This document shows, piece after piece, positions 20,732 through 29,783 of a DNA stretch of 64,000 nucleotides (position 1 is its first letter; each line of letters starts with the position of its first letter). A program made the position numbers and the translations under genes. The stretch comes from Lasiodiplodia sp. COLG20. Its lineage: Eukaryota > Ascomycota > Dothideomycetes > Botryosphaeriales > Botryosphaeriaceae. The notes beneath the pieces were generated by a model. It searched no databases. It was not told the origin of the DNA and worked only from the letters and a program-made list of their open reading frames with translations. The stretch spans positions 186,001-250,000 of the forward strand of contig VNWV01000006.1 of assembly GCA_009801085.1 (NCBI GenBank). The letters run 5' to 3'.

Positions 20732-22423
20732 TCAGTCAAACTGGTAAACGGCGCGCACAGCGGCTCCGAGCCTGCTCACAGCACGTTCCAGCGCATCCAA
20801 CGGCGCCGCTGCAAACGTCAAACGGAAGTTGACACCAGCTGTCTGCTTCGCCTCGTCATCAGCGGCGAACCAGCTACCCTTGCTAACCAGGACTCCTTCC
20901 TCCTGCGCCTGAGTAAAGATCCTATCCTCAATAGCGAGGCTGAGTGATTCACCACCACCACCACCTTCACCCCCGCAACCGCCCGACCACACCGCACCCG
21001 GCCACTTCGACCCATCAACCCTTACCCACAAAAACATGCCCTCCGCCGGCACCGTCCACCCGCAGACACCCTTCGGCAAATACCTCTCACACGCCTCGAC
21101 CAGTACATCCCGCCTCCGCCTGTACCGGTCCGACAGGTCTCGCAGCCACCCGACCAACCCGGCGTGGCCGCCCCACGCCTCGTCGTCGAGCAGCTTTTGG
21201 AGCAGCACCTGCGACGGCCCGCTGGGAGCGCCGGCGCCGAGCTCGGTGCGGGCGAGGAACTTGGCCACGACGGGCGCGCTAGCCGTCAGCCAGCCGCAGC
21301 GCAGGCCCGGCGCGAGGATCTTGGAGGCCGAGTCGAGGCGGAGGACGCGGCCGGAGGTGTCGAGGGAGAGGTAGGAGGGCGGGAGGGAGGAGAGGTAGGT
21401 GTCGTTGTTGTTGGTCGTCGGTGGTGTTTGTTGGTGGAGGGGGAGGGGGCTGTCGGGAGGAGGAGGAGGAGGAGCTCCCAGCTGGAGGAAGTAGTACGGA
21501 TCATCCTCGATGATGTACAGGTCGTGCCGCTCGGCGACCTCGTAGATGTCCCGCCGCCGCGCCGCGCTCTGCGTCGCGCCCGTGGGGTTCTGGCCCGACG
21601 GGATCGTGTACAACACCGACGGCTTCTTCTTCTTCGTCTTCTTCTCCTTCCTCCCACCTTCTCCCGCACCATCACCATCCCACTCCCTCAACCGCCGATC
21701 CAGCTCCTCCGGCAGCAACCCTTCCTCATCCATCCCCACGCCGAGCACGTCCAAACCGCGCGCCCTCGCCGCGTCCAGCGCCCCCGCGTACGTGTGCGCC
21801 TCCACCAGCAACGTGTCCTCGCCGCGCTCGCAGAACAGCTCGAGCACGACGTCCAGCGCCGCCGTCGTCCCCGCCGTCAGACACGTCTCCCAGTCCGCGT
21901 ACGGCGGGTCGTGCACCAGCTCGACGTGCTCGCTGACGAACCGCACCAGCTGCGGCGACCCCGCGGCGTCGCCGTAGTTGAGCGCCGCGGCGAGGTTGTA
22001 GCCGGTGTCGGTGGTGGAGCAGGTGGTTGTTATGGTGGTTTGGGTGGGAGGAGGAGGGGGAGGAGGAGGGGAGGGCGAGATCGCGGGGTTGTTACTGCTG
22101 CTGTTGCTGTTGCTGGTGGTGGCAGCAGCGGTGGTGTGCATGGTCAGTGAGGTCCATGGGTAGAACTCGGCGGAGGGGCGGCCGGTGCCTAGGCTTATGG
22201 TGTCGGGAGAGACGCTCTTGGAGCGGGCGAAGGCTTTGAGGACGGATGTGCCCTGGTTGAGGGCGGCGTGGCTGAAGAGGTGGTCCCAGGGCTTTGCTTT
22301 GGGCTTGGGAGTGACAGGTGGTGTCTTGAAGAAGCTTGAAGACGTGTACGGCGAGGGCCCCGATGGGAGAGGCTCCGATCGAGCTCGTTGCTTCTCTAGA
22401 CGGAGGAGCTTTTCGCGGAGCAT
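20732..22423 (-). CDS. PLP-dependent aminotransferase, class I/II, Aro8/Aro9-like
   Basis: One uninterrupted frame of 563 codons. Class I/II fold landmarks appear in order: ALNYGDAAGSPQL, AGTTAALDVVLELF, YTIPSGQNPTGATQS, IIEDDPYYFLQL, and the PLP lysine in LDSASKILAPGLRCGW. The C-terminal domain ends in FRLTFAA. This layout fits the fungal aromatic aminotransferase / 2-aminoadipate aminotransferase group, which moves the amino group of Phe, Tyr or Trp to 2-oxoglutarate in the cytosol. Low-complexity insertions (Pro, Ser/Thr/Asn, Gly and Lys runs) lengthen it beyond the usual ~480-500 residues. It converges with the regulator gene, with only 21 bases between the stops. Upstream it shares an ~800-base divergent promoter with the D-aminopeptidase-like gene. 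Substrate range cannot be told from sequence. Confidence 0.9.
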   Translation of the reverse strand: MLREKLLRLEKQRARSEPLPSGPSPYTSSSFFKTPPVTPKPKAKPWDHLFSHAALNQGTSVLKAFARSKSVSPDTISLGTGRPSAEFYPWTSLTMHTTAAATTSNSNSSSNNPAISPSPPPPPPPPTQTTITTTCSTTDTGYNLAAALNYGDAAGSPQLVRFVSEHVELVHDPPYADWETCLTAGTTAALDVVLELFCERGEDTLLVEAHTYAGALDAARARGLDVLGVGMDEEGLLPEELDRRLREWDGDGAGEGGRKEKKTKKKKPSVLYTIPSGQNPTGATQSAARRRDIYEVAERHDLYIIEDDPYYFLQLGAPPPPPPDSPLPLHQQTPPTTNNNDTYLSSLPPSYLSLDTSGRVLRLDSASKILAPGLRCGWLTASAPVVAKFLARTELGAGAPSGPSQVLLQKLLDDEAWGGHAGLVGWLRDLSDRYRRRRDVLVEACERYLPKGVCGWTVPAEGMFLWVRVDGSKWPGAVWSGGCGGEGGGGGESLSLAIEDRIFTQAQEEGVLVSKGSWFAADDEAKQTAGVNFRLTFAAAPLDALERAVSRLGAAVRAVYQFD

Positions 22424-22613
22424 GGCTCAACTCGGCTACCGTGGGTGTGTGTGTGGAAAGAGGATGAAGATGGGAAATTGATCCATGCTGCGCGGCAACC
22501 GGCGACCCTTTATCTTTCGTCCCTCGTTGATTGTGGAGGAATGGGACTGCTAATGTGGTCGGAGTGACCGTCAGACTACTATGCTCGGAGTGGTTTGTCC
22601 TCTGTGGAGATAT

Positions 22614-22634
22614 CGGCGTAGTCGGCGCAGTCGG
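22614..22634 (-). promoter_or_regulatory. Three CCG triplets at a 9-nt period in the aminotransferase promoter
   Basis: On the plus strand CGG triplets start at 22614, 22623 and 22632, i.e. CCG-N6-CCG-N6-CCG on the minus strand, about 190 bases upstream of the aminotransferase ATG. The flanking bases are also shared with the array at 18035-18060 (24 of 26 identical), which makes coincidence unlikely. Single CGG triplets also occur at 22560 and 22586, out of register. Confidence 0.6.
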
Positions 22635-23035
22635 AGTGAGCATCACCATGGGAAGATAGGGAGATAATGCTTCTTGGGCAGGCACCACATTTCGGAGTCC
22701 TCGCTGACTAGCACATCCTGATTCATTTAATTTTGCTTTCTTCCGCTATCGGCGTACTTCAACAATGATACTGGCACAACGTATCCTCCATAGCCCGCCA
22801 CGCAACCCCTTAGGTGATATCGCTTAGCTGCTGGTAGACTCGCCTTTCTTGCATGATCAACTATAATTGAAATAAAGAAGCATAAGCAAGCCGCATGGCA
22901 ATGTCTGTATCTACATACTACGTGGCTACACGAAGAAGTGTTTATCTACAGTTCGAGTCTCACTCCTGGGCATTACTGCCAGACTGGTACCCGGCGAAAG
23001 GCGGTCTAGTTACGTAATCAGGTACGACCCCTCTC

Positions 23036-23045
23036 TTATCTTATC
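23036..23045 (-). promoter_or_regulatory. Tandem GATA motifs in divergent promoter
   Basis: TTATCTTATC on the plus strand gives two adjacent GATAA sites on the minus strand, between the aminotransferase and the D-aminopeptidase-like gene. Fungal nitrogen regulators of the AreA/NIT2 type bind paired GATA sites. Functional use here is inference. Confidence 0.35.
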
Positions 23046-23238
23046 GAGTGCGGGGTTCCCGCCACTAACATCATGACCATACCAGAGTACACACAGAATC
23101 TCGGCGTCTGACTGCTTACAAGATACAGGTCATAAACACACTTACAACAGGAACATCAATTCCTGTAGTAGTAGTACGAACGCCCAGCAAGCTTGCCCAC
23201 AGGGTCACCAATTTGACTAACCAATCAATAGGCGTAAA

Positions 23239-24849
23239 ATGACTTTCAACCGCCAAGTGGAACCACACATCCTTGGAGAAGTCCCATGCCTCTATCGTGG
23301 ACCGGGTGGTGCAGTTGCTGTCCTGAAGGATGGTGAACTCATCGATCAGCACGTCTGGGGATACGCCGACATCAATCGACGAATTCCGATGACATCCGAC
23401 ACACTGATGCCAATATGTTCCATCACCAAACAGATGCTGTGCATGACCATGACTGATTTGGAGCGCAATCCAACATCTCAAACAGCCGAATTGGGCAACT
23501 TTACGGAAAAGTTCACGGAGAAGCTACGTTCCAATCTCCCTCAAGAACTCCAGCAAGAGAGCGGTTTGGCGCTTAATCACTTGCGTGACAACCAATCTGG
23601 AATCCGCGATTACTGGGCAACAAGCACACTTCTGGGTGCGCTGCCGGAACGTCAATTCTCCCGGGAGACTGATGCTCGAGCGGTTCTCGATCGGTTTGCC
23701 ACGTTCCAGTTCCAGCCTGGTGCACAGTATTCCTACTCGAATACGAACTTCCATGTACTTGGACGAGTGCTGGAAGAAGTCACCAGCACCCCACTCGAAA
23801 AGCTGCTTGCACAACACGTCTTTACTCCGGCAGGCATGAAAACAGCTCGCTTGTGTGCGAACACGGCGAAACACCCCGAACCCTGCGTCGGCTATGAAGG
23901 GGACGAACAGCACGGCTTTTTCCCAGCTTCCAACGCGATAGAGTGGGCTGGTGATGCCGGAGTGATCGCCTCGCTGGCAGATATGGTTGCTTACGAAAAG
24001 TACTTCGATCGCCTCTGGTCTGACCCGCAAAGTTGGTACCGGCCGTGTGCCGAGTCCCAAAAGTTCAACAACGGCAATCCTGCACGATACCGCTCTGGCT
24101 TGTTTCACGTCGACGTGGAAGGGGTAGCCACTGTAGGGCACGGTGGCGCCCTCCGTGGATACCGACTCCACCGAATGTACGCGCCTCAAGAACGCCTGTC
24201 CGTCGTCGTCTTGTTCAATCACGAAGCCGACGCAGGAGATGCCGCAGAATATATCTTGAGAAAGATATTGACCCTGCCTGAGCCGGAAGCATCCACTGTT
24301 GATCCCGATCCACAATGGCTTGGAAATTTCCTCGACCGTGACACGCAGCTAGCCGTCACCGTGTCTCCCGGCAAGAACGGGAAGCTTTCAATCAACTTCA
24401 CAGGCGACACGGAGGAGGTTCGGCCTATCAGTGGAATTCGTGCTCTGTCTCGAGGCATGGTTGCGGCCATCAACTGGGAACACCTCAGCATCAATCGTAC
24501 CGAGGACAATCTGATCGTCCATGCCGACCGCCTTTTCCCACCAAATCTCGGCCTTCAGAGTGCGCCCTTCCTCGGAGACTACCGCTGCGCTGACCTCGAT
24601 TCCGTGTTCCACTGCGAGGGCAAAGGTGAGATGTTGTACGGCGCTTTTGATGGGATTTTGGGGCAAGGCCCAGCACATCTGATGCGGTACCTTGGGGGAG
24701 ACGTCTGGGCTCTAGCATGTCCGCGAGGCCTGGATGCTCCGGCTCCAGGAAATTGGACTTTGGTGTTTAGCCGTGATGAGAATGATTCGGTGACGAGTGT
24801 TACCATCGGCTGTTGGCTGGCGAGGAAGTTCGAGTTTGTCAGAATTTGA
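23239..24849 (+). CDS. D-aminopeptidase-like serine hydrolase (family S12, beta-lactamase fold)
   Basis: One exon, 536 residues, starting at ATG 23239. The N-terminal ~330 residues form a penicillin-binding-protein/beta-lactamase fold with SxxK as Ser61-Ile-Thr-Lys64, YxN as Tyr166-Ser-Asn168 and a third motif GHGGALRG. The remaining ~200 residues match in length the two C-terminal barrel domains of the bacterial D-aminopeptidase (DAP) described from Ochrobactrum, about 520 residues with Ser62/Lys65. Such enzymes release D-amino acids from the N-terminus of amides and short peptides. No signal peptide is seen, so it is probably intracellular. It is divergently transcribed from the aminotransferase, so a shared role in amino acid scavenging is possible. 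The intron-free gene and bacterial-type architecture are compatible with ancient horizontal transfer, which is not proven here. Confidence 0.88.
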   Translation: MTFNRQVEPHILGEVPCLYRGPGGAVAVLKDGELIDQHVWGYADINRRIPMTSDTLMPICSITKQMLCMTMTDLERNPTSQTAELGNFTEKFTEKLRSNLPQELQQESGLALNHLRDNQSGIRDYWATSTLLGALPERQFSRETDARAVLDRFATFQFQPGAQYSYSNTNFHVLGRVLEEVTSTPLEKLLAQHVFTPAGMKTARLCANTAKHPEPCVGYEGDEQHGFFPASNAIEWAGDAGVIASLADMVAYEKYFDRLWSDPQSWYRPCAESQKFNNGNPARYRSGLFHVDVEGVATVGHGGALRGYRLHRMYAPQERLSVVVLFNHEADAGDAAEYILRKILTLPEPEASTVDPDPQWLGNFLDRDTQLAVTVSPGKNGKLSINFTGDTEEVRPISGIRALSRGMVAAINWEHLSINRTEDNLIVHADRLFPPNLGLQSAPFLGDYRCADLDSVFHCEGKGEMLYGAFDGILGQGPAHLMRYLGGDVWALACPRGLDAPAPGNWTLVFSRDENDSVTSVTIGCWLARKFEFVRI

Positions 24850-24992
24850 TATAGTCTCGTTTATTTACATACCACCTGGTCCACTTCACGTGAGACATCT
24901 CATCCCCGCCCTCTTCTCAATAATCAATGGAGTCCTTTGATTTCTTAGAAATTTACATCCAGATCGTGTTCTGATGATAGCGTTTTCTTCGC

Positions 24993-26167
24993 TTATTTGT
25001 ACGTGTCCGGCAGCCCAGTCTCGACACCATGCCCCATGACGAACCACGGCTCCCACACTGTGATGGCGCCCTCCGTGGCAATTCCGTTGGCGTAGGCTGG
25101 AGGATCATAATAAACCAGGTTGGTGCCAGACGCCTCCATCTGTTCACCGGTCCGGCCGGTGTCGTCCTCCAGGTACACGCGGTAGCCTCTGAGGATTGTT
25201 TCAACGGGTGTGGGGCTATGCAAGAATGATCAGTATGCGCGTCTCCGTATCTTGGGTGTAAATGAAGGAATCGAGTGAAAAGAAAAAGAGAGGAAATAAA
25301 GAGAAATGATAGGAGATCGTGCTCGCAAAAGTAAAACAATCGAGGGAAGTAGAAAGACAGCTCTGCACTTACCATCCCTCCGGCACTGCCTTAATCATCT
25401 CCTGCGGAATAATCGGCGTCTGCACCAACCCAGGATTCACGACATTAATCGTCACCCCATCCTTCACCTTCAACACCGGCGCCACGCCCCTCACAAACTG
25501 CACCACCGCCGCCTTCGCACCACAATACTCCGGCACCACCCTATGCGGATGAAACGCGCCCACACTCCCCGTCACGATAATCTTCCCGCCCGGCGTCGGA
25601 CTATTAAACCGCATAAAATGCACCGCCAGCATCGTCCCGTACACGACGCCCTTGTAGCACACATCCGTCGCCTCCAGGTCCGGCGCGGGGGGCACGTCGT
25701 CGGCCGACGCGCGCGCGCCGCCGTGCTCGGCGGTGAGTTGGTACACGCTGCTCTTGTCCGTGATGCCCGCGTTGGCGCACAGCACGTCGACGCGGCCCCA
25801 CGCCGTGTGCACAGCGCGGAACATGGCTGCCTGCGACGCGTACGACGCGACGTTGGCCTCGAAGAAGCGCGCGCGCGCGCCGGTCGCGTCGAGCGACGAC
25901 GCGACGAGCGTGCCTAGCTCGGCGCGCCGCCCGACCAGCGCGACTTTGTAGCCGGACGAGAGCAGGTCGCGCGCGATGTCGACGCCGATGCCGGACTGGT
26001 AGGGGGGAGGGGTCAGTCGGGGGGTGGCATGGTGGGTGGAGATGGCGGGTAGGGTGGTGGTGGTGGTGTGGTGTTTTGGAAGGGATGAGGCGGTTCTGCA
26101 TGTATGTGCTGCTTACCGTGGCACCGGTGACGATGGCGACGCGGTCTTGGGTTTTCTGGCTACTCAT
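24993..26167 (-). CDS. Short-chain dehydrogenase/reductase (15-hydroxyprostaglandin-dehydrogenase-like)
   Basis: Exons 26167-26117, 25995-25373 and 25215-24993, ~298 residues, with all phases closing. The Rossmann glycine motif TGATSGIG is built across intron 1. NAG in LCANAGITDKS, the catalytic Ser in VTGSVGAF and the YxxxK dyad in EYCGAKAA are all present, and PGLVQTPI follows as usual in SDRs. This arrangement fits fungal NAD(P)-dependent alcohol dehydrogenases annotated as 15-PGDH-like. The substrate is unknown. The C-terminal exon contains a Trp-rich end (VWEPWFVMGHG) typical of this subgroup. GC content is notably high in exon 2. It is convergent with the D-aminopeptidase-like gene, with 143 bases between stops. 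Confidence 0.92.
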
Positions 26168-27298
26168 TATGTACGGCTGAGCGATGTAGCAACTGGAAGT
26201 GATTAACGACGAGGAAGCCCTTCCTTTGGACGTCACAATTGCTTAAAAAGAGCCACACTCTGGGGCTCCATCGAACTGGTAATCGTCCGTTCAAGGCCCC
26301 CCTTCGACCCCTCCCTCCATTTCTCCACTACGCAGCTCTCGACCCGCGTCGCCAATGTTGCCAATACCAACGACAATCGTAAAATGACTTAAGGGGCACG
26401 GCAATCTAGCCACGTGTGACCCGTCAGCCGGTGTAGACTGCAGGAACAGGCATGTTGCCCGTCCGGAGTGCTTCCGTACACAGTTATACTCGGTTGAACA
26501 ATCGCGCGAACCAATCAGAGTCCTCGAACATGATAAGGTGGGTAGTCGTCGTTCCGTCCTCAGACCCCACCCGTGCTTAAACGGCCCGAGTCGCGGCAAA
26601 CGGCCTTGCATGTTGGGGGAGAAAGTGAGCAAGATGTGAGAAAGCGTGCTGGGATTAAGACCTTATTCGAAATCTGCGTAGTCCCAATTTTTTTTTTTTT
26701 TTTGGTTTGCCAAGCTATCTTTATCAAAGGAACTCTTAGGGCGCGCACAACGAAAGCAGGTCGTGCGGTATCCTTATTTGGCGATGTTCCAAGCAATGTT
26801 AGTAATATAAGCCCATCAGTAGACCCAACTTTCCACCTAAGGGCCGCCAGGCCTATGGTGCGGGGTGTTGAATTCACGGCGATGAAAATCCCGTGAATTG
26901 TACCCCACCACCTTCCCAGCTGGGGTAGAGGGGGAAACTCCCTGAAAAGGGGTTTTGTAGAGCGGGGCACCGGATCTTTGGTCCGGAACGCCTATAAGTC
27001 TTGACTTTTTGATTCTTTTTCCCATTTTTTTTTGTCTTTTATTGAAAGTTGATGCAGAGAGATTTGCACGGGAAAGGAGAGTCTGCTGTGAACTTGTCCG
27101 TACAAACATCGGTAAATTCAGCTCGTATAACATCCACAATTAGCGTTTGAACTGCACAGTGTCCCTAATACGTTCGTATCCAAATACTCCTTGAAGCCCA
27201 TAGCCATTCTACTCCCAATGCCACAACAAAGCTTGAAAGAGAACTTTTTCGCTAATGCTGCCAACATGAACATTCCGAAGATCCGCCGCAAGTATCCG
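26168..27298. other. Intergenic with poly-T tract and hairpin, no gene
   Basis: About 1.1 kb between two minus-strand genes. It has a long T run near 26690-26703, an imperfect hairpin at 26857-26909 and a second small one near 26970-26990 (CCGGA...TCCGG). Open frames here have no motif. The structure suggests the relic of a small mobile element, without proof. Confidence 0.4.
26857..26909. repeat. Imperfect inverted repeat (hairpin)
   Basis: The left arm 26857-26879 and right arm 26891-26909 are near-complementary: ATTCACGG pairs exactly with CCGTGAAT, and the outer GGTG/GGGGT pairs with ACCCC/CACC across a short unpaired bulge. The loop is ~11 bases. It lies far from any coding end, so a role as terminator or in a small element is equally possible. 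Confidence 0.45.
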
Positions 27299-29007
27299 TC
27301 AGTGTGGGCATGCTCGATGCAACGGTGTCGACAATGCATAATCCGTTTGTGTTCCCTGCTCATGAAGAAATTCATTCAACAAATCAAAGCCAGAGATCTG
27401 CTCTCCTTCATGGCCCAAGGTCTCATCATTCGCCCAGCCGCCGGCGAAGTCTGTAGGTGATCGGTCTTGCACGCCAGCATTGCTCGGCTGCATGAATGAC
27501 GTCATCAGACTGTCTGATCCCCAATTAGAATAGCCGGAATAGTTGTTTGCCGCACTTGGACCATCGAAAGAGCTCATCGTGGAGAGCTGGTGACTGTGGT
27601 AGTCCTCCGTATCTTCTATTGGGTGTTTTGGAGGTTGCTGTCGAGCCTCCATCTCCGCAGAGAAGTAAGCCGAATCATTGGAAGCACCGACGCGCATCCC
27701 TTGAGAATGACCAAGGCTCTCGGCCTGTGAGGCATTTCCCGGAAACATGAAGCTATTGGCGGAGTCCTGGACCGTGTGTTGTTGCAGTGTGCTTGTTGCC
27801 TGGAGGTCGGGATGTCCACGTATTGCTGAATTTGCGGTCACAGAGAAGGAACCAGGAACAGTAATGGGCGTGTTTGCTCGTGTATCGTTTCGGGAAGTAA
27901 AGTCGTTTTCCATCATGACTTCACGCATCAGCGCGGGGAGCATGTCAATCAGTTCGTCTACATCCGTATGTTTAAGGCGACCGGTTTCTTCAGCGAGGCG
28001 TTTCTGTACCTTCTCGGGCAACGTCATGTACTGCATGTCCTTAAAGCTTGAGAGCTGATCTTTCTCTGCGCATGATGCAATTTCGTCATCGATATCTGGG
28101 GTCTCCTGTTAGTAACGGAACAACGATCTTGTCAGGTATGCATACATGGTGAAGGAATGTTCCCTTGAGCCGCCAAGTCCGGAAATAGAACGCGCCAGAA
28201 GACCTCCCATTTCTCAGCTTCCGTTGTATTTTTCTTGGATCTCTGCTTAAGAGATGCTTGCTCCGCAGGACCGAAAATCATTTCAGGGTTACTTGTTCTC
28301 GCATTGGCCGATGTTTTATTCCCGGTATGCGCTTTAACGGGCGAGTGGGTCCTAAGAAGATGTTCCCTAAGACGAAATATTAGTTAAACGTTATTTAATG
28401 ATCTTGCGCGCAGATACTCACTTCACCCTAGTGGAGGTCGGAAACGGGTGAGTGCAGGTACTAGAAGGCAATCTTTGTCTTGAGAACCTTTTGTAATACG
28501 GGCAAGCAAAGTCTGCCCGGGCCTCGGTACCGGTAGATGTAGAACAACGCCGTTTGGTACCTCCCTCATGGCTGTCGCCTTGGGGGATAGAAACAGATCT
28601 TTCGCGTCTTTTACCTTGAGCTACTGCTGAAAGTTGTGCATGCTGTTCCAGATTGTAGGCGGCATTTTGGACTCCCTTTGCGTAAAGTGGAAACGGATCC
28701 TCTTTGGCTTCGCCCTGGGTGTACCTCCAAAGAGCGGTGGAAGCGTCATGTTGTCTTGGCCCGTCGTAACCGTTTAGAAATCCAGCTTCGTATCTGTCAT
28801 TGTCGGGGGCATGCAACTGCCGCTTATTATTAGCCCGCCGTTGGCATTCATCGGGTCGAAGACTGTACCGCGGCAGTGGATGCTTGGAGCACCTGGAGAT
28901 TATGTTGTGACAGCTGTTTGGGTCGGCGACGCACGCCGCCCCCACCTTCCCCAATTGGATTTAGTGACCGCGAGTGGGGGCGGTCCATGTGGCGGGGACT
29001 CGGTCAT
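27299..29007 (-). CDS. Fungal zinc-finger-like regulator (atypical C2H2), multi-exon
   Basis: Exons 29007-28946, 28892-28422, 28366-28146 and 28095-27299, ~516 residues. Every splice phase closes, including the first intron, which joins WGR to CSKHP. The core is ACPYYKR, about ten residues, C.HPFPTSTRVKEHLLRTH, formed across intron 2. This is the pattern of a large fungal family whose first finger reads ACPyyKR...C...W/FP...RvKEHLyRRH. After it come basic and acidic segments (CAEKDQLSSFKDMQYMTLPEKVQKRLAEE is helical in character) and a long Ser/Gln-rich tail that is probably disordered. Most relatives have a second finger with CxxC...; I do not see one here. Presumably nuclear. The DNA target is unknown. 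Confidence 0.75.
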
Positions 29008-29783
29008 CCGAATCCAAGCCTTCGGTTCTGGGGGCTGTGGCTGTACCTCTCGAGGTTGATGTCTGCTGCGTGAGGGAGAAAGAAGGACCAAGGCCAATAA
29101 ACGCTCGGGCGACGCAATATCGTGAGTGAGAGGTCGAGGGACCGCAGATGACAGTCGACGAGCAGAAGGGGAAGGGTTCAAATACTACGTTCATTTCGTT
29201 GATTCGGGACGTCGTGGCGGTGTGGGGCCCTGTAGCTCGCAGCCGCGAAGAACGCTAGAATGTGCATCAGCCACACGACACGCCAGCCTAACAACCAATG
29301 GCTGCATCACAATGGCCTTACATAATCGGTGGAGAGCCGAAATATTGTTTCAGCCGGTTGCACAAGAGCTTACCTTTCGCAAACCTTTCGCAAAACATAC
29401 CTTTTTTTTTGACATACGTAGCTGGAGCGGGTCTCCGAACGTACGTGTTGGCTGCAGAACTGTACTGAAACATCCAGATGCATACTCCACCTATAACATA
29501 AGTAAGATGCCATGTTTGGTGAGGATAGTGTTGTGAAAAGTGGAACTTTTGCAACACTGTGCTCCTGAAAGTGCAAAAACTGCGGGATAATCCCAAATAA
29601 GATACACAGGAATCATACTTTCGCAGAAATATGACATCAGCATAACCACACACGTGAGATCTCCCTGATAGAGATTGGGCAAGAGAGCTTTGAAGGTGTC
29701 TTTGTAGAGAAAAGAAATTTATGCACGCAGTACCGTCACCTTGGGTGAAAAATGATATGGGGAGGATAATGATTTCTATTAGT
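29008..29783. other. Intergenic between two minus-strand genes
   Basis: About 780 bases carrying the promoter and leader of the zinc-finger-like gene and the 3' flank of the sphingomyelinase gene. A GGGTTCAAAT string near 29172 resembles a tRNA B-box, but no cloverleaf fits around it. Confidence 0.45.

Noticed and set aside
21164..22150. Long plus-strand frame opposite the aminotransferase
   Set aside because: Arg/Gly-rich antisense read; the aminotransferase motifs lie on the other strand.
26560..26970. Minus-strand frame of 136 codons
   Set aside because: Contains a poly-Lys read of the T run and crosses the hairpin; no motif or conserved-looking stretch.
29160..29190. GGGTTCAAAT, tRNA B-box-like string
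   Set aside because: No matching A-box and no cloverleaf; probably a chance match in intergenic DNA.
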